35,052 nucleotides of DNA from Acidithiobacillus sp. (lineage in GTDB: Bacteria; Pseudomonadota; Gammaproteobacteria; Acidithiobacillales; Acidithiobacillaceae), in assembly GCF_027322205.1 (NCBI RefSeq), contig NZ_DAHVHY010000016.1, forward strand, positions 1-35,052, written 5' to 3'. Shown here one piece after another: positions 1-8,621 of this stretch (position 1 is its first letter; every line of letters starts with the position of its first letter). Below the pieces are notes generated by a model that had not been told where the DNA came from, did not search any database, and worked only from the letters and a program-made list of their open reading frames with translations. The position numbers and the translations under genes were made by a program.

Positions 1-104
1 ACCTCGACGATAAAGCGGGCAAGATGCCCTTCGGGTAACCAGTCCTCCATGGACGGAGGCAGGAGATAACTGGTCTTGCGGTCGGGGTCGATAAAGTGGG
101 CCAT
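1..104 (-). CDS. IS1182-like transposase, N-terminal part (runs off window)
   Basis: The minus strand from an ATG at 104 reads open to the window edge (34 codons) and begins MAHFIDPDRKTSYLLPPSME, followed by DWLPEGHLARFIVE. The pattern DRxTxYLLPPSxxxWLPExHLARF is the N-terminal signature I associate with IS1182/IS5-group DDE transposases that carry a DUF772 N-terminal domain. The catalytic DDE residues would lie beyond the window, so intactness cannot be judged. The upstream side (105-150) is AT-rich and should contain the outer end of the element, but I could not identify a terminal inverted repeat because the other end is missing. Confidence 0.75.
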   Translation of the reverse strand, partial: MAHFIDPDRKTSYLLPPSMEDWLPEGHLARFIVE

Positions 105-567
105 AATTCACTCATCATATTGAATTATAAATAGTTATACATCAATAGACTGACCCGTGAAAGTCCGGCTGCTAGTAAGCGTCACCCAAGCACGCTGCGT
201 ACTGACCACCAATTTCTGGACGCCCGCTAACGCTGCATCACCGACCATCCGCAGCGCCCACATCACGCCGCCTGGTGCTCCAGAACTTCACAGTCGACGC
301 GAGCTAACCCGGAAGTCAACCTTCGGACGTAGGGCGAAACTACCGGCTCCTCACGCAGCAACGTGACACTGAGGAGCGACGGGGCTGGCTGGCATAGGTA
401 TGGTCCATCTGCAGGAAATATACTATGATCCTGTCTGATATGCATTTGCAATCGAAGACTTGCCCTTGACATGAGGCTACCCAATGCAGAAAGGGCGATC
501 CTGGACATTCGCAAGCTGCGAGAATACACCCTGAATCCCGGTCATCTGATGATGAAGGAGTAACCCC
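105..567. other. Intergenic region, transposase to iro
   Basis: No convincing gene is seen. The first ~45 bases are AT-rich and hold the upstream region and probably the outer end of the transposable element. The middle (160-370) has short open frames on both strands without protein-like composition or good ribosome sites. A Shine-Dalgarno AAGGAG lies at about 556-561, seven bases before the iro ATG. A TATACT hexamer at 419-424 could be a -10 element, but no good -35 lies at the right distance, so no promoter is called. Confidence 0.5.
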
Positions 568-888
568 ATGAGTGACGAACAGAATGGAAGCAATAAATTG
601 AAGCCTGAAGGTATGCGTCGGCGTGATCTGTTGAAGGGTATTGCGATTACGGCCAGCATTGTGGCGGCAGGATCCATTACAGGTGTGAATCCTATTGGCG
701 CAGCCCACGCGGCAGAGAAATGTCCTGGAATGACACCGAAGGCTACGTTGCAGTATCAGCCACATCCCAAGGGTAAGGATCAATGTTCCATATGCACGCA
801 TTTTATTGCGCCACACTGCTGCACAGTCGTAGCTGGCTCAATTGTGCCTGCCGGATGGTGTATGGCATTTATACCGAAACCAGCGTAA
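568..888 (+). CDS. iro: Iro/HiPIP-family high-potential iron-sulfur protein, Tat-exported
   Basis: This 106-residue precursor begins at an ATG seven bases after AAGGAG. Residues 16-23 (MRRRDLLK) are a twin-arginine motif, followed by a hydrophobic stretch and a probable cleavage site after AHA (residue 48), so the protein should be exported folded with its cofactor to the periplasm. The mature part has the HiPIP pattern: Cys73-x2-Cys76, Cys85 and Cys98 (GWC) as likely ligands of one [4Fe-4S] cluster, with the PHPKGKDQC lead-in typical of the family. Known members carry electrons in periplasmic respiratory chains; the Iro subfamily of iron-oxidising acidithiobacilli was first described as an iron oxidase. 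Oddly, Cys52 and Cys84 are extra, Cys84 lying next to a presumed ligand. A terminator follows at 935-955, so it appears monocistronic. The HiPIP call is firm; the exact electron partners are unknown. Confidence 0.9.
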   Translation: MSDEQNGSNKLKPEGMRRRDLLKGIAITASIVAAGSITGVNPIGAAHAAEKCPGMTPKATLQYQPHPKGKDQCSICTHFIAPHCCTVVAGSIVPAGWCMAFIPKPA

Positions 889-1348
889 TAGGGGGTATAA
901 GCGCGAACCGCGAACCGTCGAAAGTTCTGTCGGCAAACCTTGATGGCAAGGTTTTCGGCTACAACGCCTGTCCGACTCGGTTTTCCGTGTACGGTTTGCT
1001 TAATTTTGAGCGGCATTTGCGGCCAGTTGTCAGCGGTGCCGGAAAACATATGTTTGGCGACAGCCCCGCCAATGCTGACTCTGCGCCCACGCCGGGCGTG
1101 GACTACGGAGTATGGTCGGTTTGGTCTGCACCATTTTGGTGAGAGGTGGGGTCTGGAGAGAGGATGCCGCTTTTTTCGCCTTGGCGCCTTCCATCTCCGT
1201 TTCAAGGTGCTGATGGACCACTTCATGCCCGACTGACGCCATCAAAGGCATCCGCTCAATCCTTTGCCGGTGCGGCGGGAGGTGTGATGTCACGCATTGC
1301 GCGACCGCCTCATACAGTCCAAAATCCACCCCTACACGAGGGGGACCC
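889..1348. other. Intergenic region, iro to ffh
   Basis: Apart from the terminator at 935-955, no gene is supported. A compact inverted repeat CCACGCC/GGCGTGG lies near 1085-1099. Short open frames exist on both strands but lack good ribosome sites and recognisable protein sequence. The ffh ribosome site (GAGGGGGA) ends just before 1349. No clear sigma70 promoter was found, although the ffh operon presumably starts here. Confidence 0.45.
935..955 (+). terminator. Rho-independent terminator after iro
   Basis: AAACCTTG (935-942) and CAAGGTTT (947-954) form a perfect 8-bp stem with the tetraloop ATGG, and the T-rich 3' side runs into TTTT. It lies 47 bases after the iro stop codon. Confidence 0.6.
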
Positions 1349-2725
1349 ATGTTTGACAATCTGACCCAGAAACTGACCCAGACCTTCAAGAACTTGCGCG
1401 GCCAGGGACGGCTGAGTGAGGATAATATCCGCGACGCATTGCGCGATGTGCGGCTGGCGCTGCTGGAGGCCGATGTAGCCCTGCCGGTGGTCAAGGACTT
1501 CATCAATAACGTCCGCGAAGAGGCTATGGGCGAAGCCGTGGTCAAGAGCCTCACGCCGGGGCAGGTCTTCGTCAAGATCGTCAATGATGAGTTGGTGAAG
1601 TTGATGGGCGCGCACAATGATCGCCTTGATCTCAGCGCCCGCCCCCCGGCGGTGATCCTGCTCGCGGGTTTGCAGGGCTCGGGTAAGACCACCACCAGTG
1701 CCAAGCTTGCCCTGTGGCTCAAGGATAAAGAAAAGAAGCGTGTGCTGATGGTCAGTACCGACGTCTATCGTCCTGCCGCCATGGAGCAGTTGGTGCATCT
1801 CGGTAAAGATATTGCGGTGGATGTGTTCCCCTCCAGCCCCGACCAGCAGCCGGTGCGCATCGCCCAGGATGCGGTGGAAGCGGCGCAGCGCGGCGTCTAC
1901 GACGTGCTCATCGTCGACACGGCGGGGCGTCTGCACGTGGACAGCGAGATGATGGCCGAGGCGCAGGCACTGACCGCGGCGGTCAAACCGGTGGAACTGC
2001 TTTTCGTGGTCGATGCCATGACTGGTCAGGACGCGGTGAATACCGCCAAGGCCTTTAACGACGCTCTGCCGCTGACCGGGGTGATCCTCACCAAGGCGGA
2101 TGGTGACGCCCGCGGTGGCGCGGCCCTGTCGGTGCGGGCCATTACGGGCAAACCCATCAAGTTCATCGGGATCGGTGAGAAAATTCGCAAGGGTCTGGAG
2201 CCTTTCTATCCGGATCGCATGGCCTCGCGTATTCTGGGCATGGGCGACATCGTCAGTCTGGTGGAGCAGGTCCAGCAGGATGTGGACGAAGATCAGGCCC
2301 GGAAAATGACCGACAAGCTGCGCAACGGCAAGGGCTTCGATCTGGAAGACTTCCGTGAGCAGTTGCGCCAGCTTGAGCGCATGGGCGGTATGGCCAGTAT
2401 CATGGATAAGTTGCCCGGTATGGGCGAGTTGCCCGCCGAGGCGCAGAACGCCATGCAGGATGGCAAGTCGATGCGCCGTCTGGAGGCCATGATTAACTCC
2501 ATGACCCCCGGCGAACGGCGGCATCCGGACATCATCAAAGCCTCGCGGCGACGGCGGATTGCGGCGGGTTCCGGGACGACCGTCACCGAGGTCAACCGCC
2601 TACTTAAGCAGTTTGAAATGATGCAAAAGATGTTCAAAAAAATGGGTAAAGGGGGCCGGGGGCTCAGCCGTTTGCTGGGAATGAATCCCAAATCGATGTT
2701 GAAGGGCGGTTTACCCTTCCGTTAG
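1349..2725 (+). CDS. ffh: Signal recognition particle GTPase Ffh (SRP54)
   Basis: This 458-residue protein is the usual length for bacterial Ffh. It binds 4.5S RNA and nascent signal or membrane sequences, and delivers ribosomes to FtsY at the inner membrane. The order is clear: an N-terminal helical N domain (about 1-95), then the G domain with the P-loop GLQGSGKTTTSAKLA, a DTAGR switch motif and TKADGDARGG, and from about residue 300 the methionine-rich M domain, ending in MMQKMFKKMGKGGRGLSRLL. The start follows GAGGGGGACCC. It is first in the cluster ffh-rpsP-rimM-trmD-rplS, an arrangement common in proteobacteria that couples protein targeting with ribosome assembly genes. Nothing is odd in the sequence. 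Confidence 0.98.
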   Translation: MFDNLTQKLTQTFKNLRGQGRLSEDNIRDALRDVRLALLEADVALPVVKDFINNVREEAMGEAVVKSLTPGQVFVKIVNDELVKLMGAHNDRLDLSARPPAVILLAGLQGSGKTTTSAKLALWLKDKEKKRVLMVSTDVYRPAAMEQLVHLGKDIAVDVFPSSPDQQPVRIAQDAVEAAQRGVYDVLIVDTAGRLHVDSEMMAEAQALTAAVKPVELLFVVDAMTGQDAVNTAKAFNDALPLTGVILTKADGDARGGAALSVRAITGKPIKFIGIGEKIRKGLEPFYPDRMASRILGMGDIVSLVEQVQQDVDEDQARKMTDKLRNGKGFDLEDFREQLRQLERMGGMASIMDKLPGMGELPAEAQNAMQDGKSMRRLEAMINSMTPGERRHPDIIKASRRRRIAAGSGTTVTEVNRLLKQFEMMQKMFKKMGKGGRGLSRLLGMNPKSMLKGGLPFR

Positions 2726-2754
2726 AGCTTGTTTTTAGTTACGATACGCGCCTT

Positions 2755-2773
2755 TCTCCCGCACAGTGGGAGA
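2755..2773 (+). promoter_or_regulatory. Hairpin in the leader of rpsP
   Basis: TCTCCC (2755-2760) and GGGAGA (2768-2773) can pair around a 7-base loop, 22 bases before the rpsP start codon. There is no T-run, so it is not a standard terminator. It may shape translation or mRNA processing between ffh and rpsP; the role is inference. Confidence 0.3.
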
Positions 2774-2795
2774 GGATCATGGTTAAGGAGAACAC

Positions 2796-3056
2796 ATGGT
2801 AGTCATTCGTATGGCCCGGGGCGGCGCCAAGAAGCGGCCTTTTTATCACATTGTGGTGACCGACAGCCGTAGCCGTCGGGATGGTCGTTTTATTGAGCGA
2901 CTGGGCTTTTACAATCCCATTGGCGCAGTAGCCGAGCTGCGGATCAACAAAGAACGCGCCGCTTACTGGTTGAGCCAGGGTGCCCAGCCGTCCGATACCG
3001 TCGCCGGCTTTCTGAAGAAAGAAGGCGTGAGCAAGACGGGTGTCGCCAGCGCCTGA
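2796..3056 (+). CDS. rpsP: 30S ribosomal protein S16
   Basis: This 86-residue protein has the S16 beginning [20 protein letters not shown] and the block [16 protein letters not shown], both diagnostic of the family. S16 is a small-subunit protein needed for early 30S assembly. The ATG follows AAGGAGAACAC. The last 17 bases overlap the proposed GTG start of rimM, which points to translational coupling with the maturation factor of the same subunit. Confidence 0.98.
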   Translation: MVVIRMARGGAKKRPFYHIVVTDSRSRRDGRFIERLGFYNPIGAVAELRINKERAAYWLSQGAQPSDTVAGFLKKEGVSKTGVASA

Positions 3057-3555
3057 CGCCGGGGAGTGGGTGGTGCTGGGGCGTGTCTCCGGCATCTATG
3101 GTGTGCGCGGTATGGTGAAGGTTTTTTCTTTTACCGAAGAGCGCGACGCCATCCTCAACTACTCGCCCTGGTATCTCGGCCCGGCCCGGCGCCCTTGGGT
3201 GCTGGAAGACGGGCGTATGCAGGGCGAGGGTGTGGTGGCCAAGCTTGAGCAGGTAGAGGACCGTGAGCAGGCGCGTGCCCTTATCGGGCAGGAGATCGCA
3301 GTGCCCAGGGTTGAATTGCCTGATCTGGGAGCCGGTGAATTTTACTGGAGCACGTTGATCGGGCTGCGGGTACTGAACCGGGAAGGTGTCGCTCTGGGCA
3401 CCGTGTCTGCTTTCCTGGAGACCGGGGCGAATGACGTGATGGTGGTCGACGACGGCAAGGGCGGTGAGCTGCTCATTCCGTGGTCGGCCGAAGCATCTGC
3501 GGGTGTGGAGCTGGCCGCCGGGCAGATTATCGTGGATTGGCAAGCCGACTGGTGA
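3040..3555 (+). CDS. rimM: 16S rRNA processing protein RimM
   Basis: RimM (171 residues with the GTG start at 3040) helps 30S maturation by binding S19 and the 16S head. The N-terminal RimM domain has [19 protein letters not shown], matching the family GRxxGxxGxxGxVKV signature, and the C-terminal PRC-barrel includes [11 protein letters not shown] and ends in a [11 protein letters not shown] tail. The GTG start overlaps the end of rpsP by 17 bases; another GTG at about 3070 would begin closer to the first beta-strand, so the exact start is uncertain. Its stop overlaps the trmD ATG (TGATG). Confidence 0.95.
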   Translation: MSPAPDAGEWVVLGRVSGIYGVRGMVKVFSFTEERDAILNYSPWYLGPARRPWVLEDGRMQGEGVVAKLEQVEDREQARALIGQEIAVPRVELPDLGAGEFYWSTLIGLRVLNREGVALGTVSAFLETGANDVMVVDDGKGGELLIPWSAEASAGVELAAGQIIVDWQADW

Positions 3556-4298
3556 TGCGTTTCGACGTCATCACCATTTTTCCGGGGCTGATCCACGGTT
3601 ATTTGCAGGAGGGCATTGTCGGACGCGCGTTGACCCGCGGGCTGATTGAGGTGCAAACCTGGAATCCGCGGGATTTCAGTGACAGCGCCTACCGACGGGT
3701 GGATGACCGCCCTTTTGGCGGCGGGCCGGGCATGCTGATGATGGCGCCGCCTTTGCTGGCGGCTATCGCGGCGGCGCGGGAGGCCAATCCGGGGGCACCG
3801 GTGATTTACTTGTCGCCCCAGGGGCAGCGCTTGCAGCAACAGGCGGTGCAGGATTTCGCGGCGTTGCCGGGCCTGATTTTACTGGCAGGCCGCTATGAAG
3901 GCATTGACGAGCGGGTGCTGGCAGCGGTGGATGTGGAATGGTCCATCGGCGACTATGTGCTGGCGGGTGGCGAGTTACCGGCGCTGGTGCTGATGGAGGC
4001 GGTGGCGCGGCAGTTGCCGGGTCTACTGGGGCATGTGGATTCAGCGGCGGAGGACAGTTTTGCGGCGTCTGGCTTGCTGGATTGCCCGCATTATACCCGG
4101 CCTGAAGTGGTGGCGGGGGAGGGGGTTCCGGAGGTGCTGCTGTCCGGAGATCACGCACGTATCCGCCGCTGGCGTTTGCAGCAGTCATTAGGGCGCACCG
4201 CCGCGCGGCGCCCGGATTTGCTGGAGCAACGGGGGTTGCAGGTGGGTGAAAAAGAATTATTGGAAGAGTATCGCCGTCAGGACGGCGAAACGCAGTAA
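3555..4298 (+). CDS. trmD: tRNA (guanine37-N1)-methyltransferase TrmD
   Basis: TrmD methylates G37 next to the anticodon, using S-adenosylmethionine, and prevents +1 frameshifting. The 247-residue protein begins [11 protein letters not shown], carries [11 protein letters not shown], and has the SAM-binding trefoil-knot segments [13 protein letters not shown] and [16 protein letters not shown], all family signatures. I chose the ATG at 3555 because it overlaps the rimM stop and starts exactly at the conserved MxFDVITxFP; an in-frame extension upstream lies inside rimM. Near the 3' end, CGCCGTC/GACGGCG (4272-4287) can form a 7-bp hairpin before rplS, possibly affecting the relative output of the two genes. 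Confidence 0.97.
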   Translation: MRFDVITIFPGLIHGYLQEGIVGRALTRGLIEVQTWNPRDFSDSAYRRVDDRPFGGGPGMLMMAPPLLAAIAAAREANPGAPVIYLSPQGQRLQQQAVQDFAALPGLILLAGRYEGIDERVLAAVDVEWSIGDYVLAGGELPALVLMEAVARQLPGLLGHVDSAAEDSFAASGLLDCPHYTRPEVVAGEGVPEVLLSGDHARIRRWRLQQSLGRTAARRPDLLEQRGLQVGEKELLEEYRRQDGETQ

Positions 4299-4319
4299 TA
4301 CTAGGCTAAGGAGTTGGGG

Positions 4320-4664
4320 ATGAACATCATTGACGAAATCAATCAGGAACAGATGAAGTCGGCACTGCCGACTTTTGGTGCGGGCGACACGGTGGCCGTT
4401 CACGTAAAGGTGAAGGAAGGCGACCGCGAGCGAATCCAGATTTTTGAAGGCATTTGCATTGCCCGCCGTAACCGTGGCCTGCACTCTGCTTTCACGGTTC
4501 GCAAAATCTCCAACGGTGAAGGGGTGGAGCGCGTTTTCCCCTCCTATTCGCCGCTGGTGACCAAGGTAGAAGTGAAGCGTCGTGGTGATGTGCGCCGCGC
4601 CAAGCTCTACTACCTGCGTGACCTCTCCGGTAAAGCTGCGCGCATCAAAGAAAAGCTGGGCTGA
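4320..4664 (+). CDS. rplS: 50S ribosomal protein L19
   Basis: L19 (114 residues) sits at the 30S-50S interface. The sequence has [23 protein letters not shown] followed by [20 protein letters not shown], typical of the whole family. An in-frame TTG lies at 4314, but AAGGAG at 4308-4313 abuts it, whereas the ATG at 4320 has the normal six-base spacing, so 4320 is the start. It is last in the ribosome/SRP cluster; an 18-bp perfect palindrome follows 16 bases after its stop. Confidence 0.97.
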   Translation: MNIIDEINQEQMKSALPTFGAGDTVAVHVKVKEGDRERIQIFEGICIARRNRGLHSAFTVRKISNGEGVERVFPSYSPLVTKVEVKRRGDVRRAKLYYLRDLSGKAARIKEKLG

Positions 4665-4680
4665 TGCAGCCTGACGCGGC

Positions 4681-4698
4681 ACTCGGCCATGGCCGAGT
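4681..4698. repeat. 18-bp perfect palindrome over the start codon of the next gene
   Basis: ACTCGGCCATGGCCGAGT is a perfect palindrome whose centre falls inside the ATG at 4689. In RNA it could fold with a minimal loop and hide that start codon. It lacks a T-run, so it is a weak candidate as the rplS terminator. Confidence 0.5.
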
Positions 4699-5918
4699 TC
4701 GGGTTGGATGAGGGGGAGTTGACGCCGGGTTCGGGGGAGATCCTCGAGCGCTGGCGTTCTGCTTCTGTACCTGAGCGGGAAATCCTCTGGGCCGATTCCG
4801 CTCAGCGCTTGGCTCTGCGCGCCGCTTGGCAGCAGTGGCTGTTGCCGCACTGGTGGGCCGCCGCAGATGCGCAGGCTCTGCAGATTGTGGCGGACACCCT
4901 GGCGCTCCTCGCTGATGCGGAGTCTTTGCCCCCTGCACTGTTAGCGACTGCCTTGCAGGTGCAGGAGGCATCGCTGGTGCAGCCAGCAGCTATCCTGCCC
5001 GCTGCGCTGAGGTCGGAGGCCGCCAACCCCATGCCTTTGGACATGGAGGCGGACACCTTCGCCAAGGCTATTGAAGACGGTGATCTGGAGACGCTGGCGC
5101 CGCTGCTGTTCAGTATGGCGGAGGACGAGAACGCCCGGCGAATCGTCCTTACCCGGCTGGCCCAGCGTCTGGCCGATGACAACCATGCCCAAGGCCTGCG
5201 TACCATTCTTTATGGACAGTGGCATGATGCCGCCGCCGATCTCCCCGTTCAGCCCTTCTCGCTGGGGGCGATGGCGCTTTTGCAGAGTCACTGGCAACTG
5301 CCTGCCGGGGTAGCGGTGGTGGTCCCAGAGGGGCGTGCCAGCCGCGACCCGGCCACGGACAAGCCCCTGCTCCATGCCCTGCGGGATCGCGATCTGCCCG
5401 CCTTCATGGGGCGTATCCGCGCCCTCGGCGACCAGCCCCTGGACGCCATACGCCAGCTGTTCCTGACCGTTACCCTGATGATCATTGAGGGCGGTGGCGA
5501 CAATGATCCCCTGCCGCTGATTCGTCTCTATGTCTGGCTCGGCAGTTTGCTGGCATTACCCCACCGGAGTTTGCGGCAGGCGCGGAAAGTGTTGTTCAGT
5601 GCTGCGGCTACCACTTTTGGCTTTGCCGGATGGCAGCGTCAGGAAGACTGGCCGGACTTCAGTACGCTGGCCGCTTATCGTGAGCGGGCAGCACTGGAGC
5701 CGGTGCCCGCGCCATTCAGTTGGCAGAGGGCCTTGTATGCCGCGGCGTCCGGCTCTGGCCCGCAGTGGTGGTTACAGGTGGCCGAGCGTGGTGTGGCGCA
5801 AGGTTGTCCAGAAGGTTTCTGGTCTTTGTGGCGCACTGCGCAGCGCGCGGGTTCCTTGACGGGAGGGCCATTGGCATGGATTCATCCTCTGGTAGTGACG
5901 CGCCTGTATCTGGCTTGA
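4689..5918 (+). CDS. Hypothetical protein between rplS and xerD
   Basis: This 409-residue protein is not one I recognise. It is rich in Ala, Leu and Trp, with long predicted helical stretches (for example residues 40-80 and 125-170) and no signal peptide or clear membrane segment; the C-terminal third contains several Trp-rich helices. No catalytic motif stands out. The long frame has codon use like its neighbours, and its end overlaps the proposed xerD start by 43 bases, supporting a real gene cotranscribed with xerD. The start is uncertain: the ATG at 4689 lies in a palindrome and has no good Shine-Dalgarno, and TTG codons at 4704 and 4719 are alternatives. It could be a cytoplasmic helical-repeat protein, but no function is assigned. 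Confidence 0.7.
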   Translation: MAEFGLDEGELTPGSGEILERWRSASVPEREILWADSAQRLALRAAWQQWLLPHWWAAADAQALQIVADTLALLADAESLPPALLATALQVQEASLVQPAAILPAALRSEAANPMPLDMEADTFAKAIEDGDLETLAPLLFSMAEDENARRIVLTRLAQRLADDNHAQGLRTILYGQWHDAAADLPVQPFSLGAMALLQSHWQLPAGVAVVVPEGRASRDPATDKPLLHALRDRDLPAFMGRIRALGDQPLDAIRQLFLTVTLMIIEGGGDNDPLPLIRLYVWLGSLLALPHRSLRQARKVLFSAAATTFGFAGWQRQEDWPDFSTLAAYRERAALEPVPAPFSWQRALYAAASGSGPQWWLQVAERGVAQGCPEGFWSLWRTAQRAGSLTGGPLAWIHPLVVTRLYLA

Positions 5919-6829
5919 GTGCCGCAACTGCCGCCCTGTCGGCAGAACGTCGGCAGATCGACGCCTTTCTCGATGCGCTGTGGCTGGAAAAAAACCTCGG
6001 TGAAAATACTCTGATGGCTTATCGTCAGGATCTGCTGCAGTTGGCGACCGCACTCGCGGAACAGGAGTTGACCCTGACCACCGCCGATGAAGGTGCTCTG
6101 GCGCGCATACTGGGACAGAAACTACAGTCCGGAGCGGCTCTGCGCTCTGTGGCGCGCCTACTCTCCAGCGTGCGCCGCTTCTACGGCTATGCGGAGCGGG
6201 AGGGTTGGGTAGCCCGTGATCCCAGCCGTAATCTACACAGTCCCCGTCTCGGTCGTGTGTTGCCTCATGTCCTCAGCGAAACGGAAATAGAGGCTCTGCT
6301 TGCGGCTCCCGACTGTACACGTCCCTTGGGATTGCGCGATGCTGCCATGCTGGAGTTGATGTACGCCTGCGGTTTGCGGGTATCGGAGTTGGTGAATCTG
6401 GAAATGCGCCAGGTGGACCTCAGCGCCGATCTGGTGGTGGTCTTTGGCAAGGGTCGCAAGGAACGCTTGGTGCCCATGGGGGAAGTGGCTGCCGGACGCA
6501 TGGCGCAGTATCTGCAAAGTGGTCGTCCGCACATTTTGGGTGAACGCATCAGTGCTGCCATTTTTGTGACTGGACGCGGGGCTGCCATGACGCGGCAGCG
6601 TTTCTGGCAAAACATTGAGCATTATGCGCAGTCCGCCGGGATCACTCAGCCAGTGTCGCCTCATGGCTTGCGCCACGCCTTCGCTACCCATTTGCTGAAT
6701 CACGGCGCAGACCTGCGCAGTGTGCAGTTGATGCTCGGCCACGCGAACCTCTCCACCACCGAGCTTTATACTTATGTGGCGCAGGCACGGCTCAAGGAAC
6801 TACATCAGAAGCATCATCCGCGCGGGTAA
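5876..6829 (+). CDS. xerD: Tyrosine site-specific recombinase XerD
   Basis: XerD, with XerC, resolves chromosome dimers at dif during division. The 317-residue product has the N-terminal SAM-like core-binding domain (IDAFLDALWLEKNLGENTLM, then AYRQDL) and the catalytic domain with YACGLRVSEL (first Arg), GKGRKERLVP (Lys), HGLRHAFATHLL (His, Arg) and LGHANLSTTELYTYV (His and the nucleophilic Tyr). The C-terminal KHHPRG is characteristic of XerD rather than XerC. The ATG at 5876 was chosen for GGGAGG nine bases upstream; the open frame extends further back but only inside the preceding gene. No dif-like site was recognised nearby. Confidence 0.93.
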   Translation: MDSSSGSDAPVSGLSAATAALSAERRQIDAFLDALWLEKNLGENTLMAYRQDLLQLATALAEQELTLTTADEGALARILGQKLQSGAALRSVARLLSSVRRFYGYAEREGWVARDPSRNLHSPRLGRVLPHVLSETEIEALLAAPDCTRPLGLRDAAMLELMYACGLRVSELVNLEMRQVDLSADLVVVFGKGRKERLVPMGEVAAGRMAQYLQSGRPHILGERISAAIFVTGRGAAMTRQRFWQNIEHYAQSAGITQPVSPHGLRHAFATHLLNHGADLRSVQLMLGHANLSTTELYTYVAQARLKELHQKHHPRG

Positions 6830-6899
6830 TGCTTTTATAATTCCCAAAATCTGGGGTTCTGACAGGTGGTGAGAGACTAGCGGTTCTCCGATCACGCAC

Positions 6900-6938
6900 A
6901 AAAAACACCCCGCGACCGATGGTGCGCCACGGGGTGTT
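6900..6938 (-). terminator. Rho-independent terminator of the Do-protease gene, possibly bidirectional
   Basis: AACACCCCG (6904-6912) pairs with CGGGGTGTT (6930-6938). Read on the minus strand the stem is followed by six T residues (6900-6905), 18 bases after the protease stop. On the plus strand it is followed by the weaker TTCTTCT and could also end xerD. Confidence 0.8.
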
Positions 6939-6955
6939 CTTCTGCAAAACCAGAC

Positions 6956-8473
6956 TTATTTTTTAGGTAAGGTCACCACCACATAGATGCTGGCTTTACC
7001 CTGCCGCACCAGCAACGGGATGGGTTGGTTCGCGGGCAGACTGGCAACAATGTGCTCCAACTCGGCGGGACTGTTGATGTCCTGTTGATCAATCTGCTGG
7101 ATGATCATGCCCGGCATGATCCCGGCTTCCGCCGCCGCCCCTTCACTCACCCCGACTACCACGACACCGTGATGCACGTCCAATTGCTTCTTAATCTTGG
7201 GGGTCAGAGATTGGACATGGATGCCCATACGGGAGACTTTGCCCATTTTGGCAGGCTTGGATGATTCCTGGCTGCCGGAAGGCCCTTCCATGTTTTTGGG
7301 CAGGGCAGTAACCAGAACATCCTTGGTTTCCGCTTCTCCGCGATGGAGGATGCCGACCTTGGCCTGCGTGCCCGGCAGGGTATTACCAACCATAGGCGGC
7401 AATTGCCCGACATTGTACACCGGCTTGTTGTCATAGGTGACGATGACGTCACCGGGCTTGATGCCCGCCTTGGCGGCCGGGCTGCCCGGCATGACGGAGG
7501 CGACGAGTGCGCCCACCGGTTCTTTGAGGTGCAGTGCTTGCGCCATTTGCGGCGTGACATCCTGCACTTCGACGCCCAGATAGCCGAACTGGATCGCTTT
7601 GTGGTCCTTGAAGTCCTGCACCACCCGCATCACGGTATTGATGGGGATCGAGAAGGACAGGCCCATGTAGCCGCCGCTGTTGGTATAGATCTGGTCATTG
7701 ATGCCCACCACCTGGCCTTTCATGTTGAAGAGCGGTCCGCCCGAGTTGCCGGGATTGATGGGCACGTCACTCTGGATGAAGGGGATGTATTCGTCATCGG
7801 GCAGCGGGCGGTTCATGGCACTGACCACACCTTGGGTCACGGTATTGTAAAAGCCGAAAGGCGCGCCAACGGCGAGCAGCCATTGGCCGACCTTCAGGTG
7901 ATCCGAGTTGCCGAGGGGTACGGTGGGCAGGCCTTTGGCGTCGATTTTGAGCAGTGCCGTGTCATAACGTACCGAAAGACCGATCAGCTTGGCCGGATAG
8001 GCGTGGTGATTGGTGAGGGTGACGACGATATGGTTGGCGCCGCGCACGACATGGCCAGCGGTGACGATATAGCCGTCAGGGCTGATAATGAAGCCGGAGC
8101 CAAGCGACTGGATTTTTTCATGTTGCTGTGGACTTGGACCATTTTGTCCAGGGGGCATGAAGTGGTGAAAAAACTGATAGAACGGCGAATTGGGCGGAAA
8201 GGGATTGTTTTGCTGGTGAATGACCTTGTTGGTGGTGCTGCTGATATTCACTACCGCAGGGCCGTAACGGTCGATGATCGGGGTGAAATCCGGCAGAGCG
8301 ACCAACGCCTGTTGAGGCGCCGTGTTCGTCGAGATAGACAAAGCCGGTGCTGTAGGCGCATCGGCTTGTGCCCACTCCGTCGCACCCAGTGCAAAACCAA
8401 AACACGCCGCTACCACGGCAGTAACTACTAGTTTACGGCGTTTCAACATGGAATTCGGGCGATCATTCGCCAT
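6956..8473 (-). CDS. Do-family (DegP/DegQ/MucD) periplasmic serine protease
   Basis: This 505-residue protein degrades or refolds damaged proteins in the periplasm. Residues 11-36 form a hydrophobic signal or anchor segment after a KRRK start. The trypsin-like domain shows His141 (VTAGH), Asp171 (YDTALL) and Ser244 (NPGNSGGPL), a complete triad. Two PDZ domains follow, the first beginning with the FGYLGVEVQD block, the second near GIHVQSLTP. Two-PDZ architecture fits DegP, DegQ and MucD; I cannot separate them from sequence alone. The frame opens 30 bases earlier, but AAGGAG lies just before the ATG at 8473, so that start is preferred. It follows cnoX on the same strand with a 148-base gap, suggesting a shared envelope and protein-stress role. 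Confidence 0.93.
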   Translation of the reverse strand: MANDRPNSMLKRRKLVVTAVVAACFGFALGATEWAQADAPTAPALSISTNTAPQQALVALPDFTPIIDRYGPAVVNISSTTNKVIHQQNNPFPPNSPFYQFFHHFMPPGQNGPSPQQHEKIQSLGSGFIISPDGYIVTAGHVVRGANHIVVTLTNHHAYPAKLIGLSVRYDTALLKIDAKGLPTVPLGNSDHLKVGQWLLAVGAPFGFYNTVTQGVVSAMNRPLPDDEYIPFIQSDVPINPGNSGGPLFNMKGQVVGINDQIYTNSGGYMGLSFSIPINTVMRVVQDFKDHKAIQFGYLGVEVQDVTPQMAQALHLKEPVGALVASVMPGSPAAKAGIKPGDVIVTYDNKPVYNVGQLPPMVGNTLPGTQAKVGILHRGEAETKDVLVTALPKNMEGPSGSQESSKPAKMGKVSRMGIHVQSLTPKIKKQLDVHHGVVVVGVSEGAAAEAGIMPGMIIQQIDQQDINSPAELEHIVASLPANQPIPLLVRQGKASIYVVVTLPKK

Positions 8474-8621
8474 AGGACTCTCCTTCGGGATTTTGTCTTG
8501 CAACGTCAGGGCTTATCGGTATGCTCCGGGTTGGACTCTGGAAAAAGGCCGAGAGTTCCAGCCAATCGTCGTAGCATAACACATAAATCGCAATGGGAGG
8601 CGATAGTGGACAGCAACATTC

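Noticed and set aside
391-406. TGGCATAGGTATGGTC upstream of iro as a sigma54 promoter
   Set aside because: The -24 part is good but the -12 is TGGT rather than TTGC, and no activator site was seen; too weak.
1310-2524. Long open frame of about 400 codons on the minus strand opposite ffh
   Set aside because: It is a reverse-strand shadow of a high-GC gene; the sequence is His/Arg-rich without a domain, and ffh on the plus strand is certain.
7343-8431. 362-codon plus-strand open frame across the Do-protease gene
   Set aside because: Low-complexity Gly/Asp/Arg translation, no ribosome site, and the opposite strand has a complete catalytic triad and PDZ domains.
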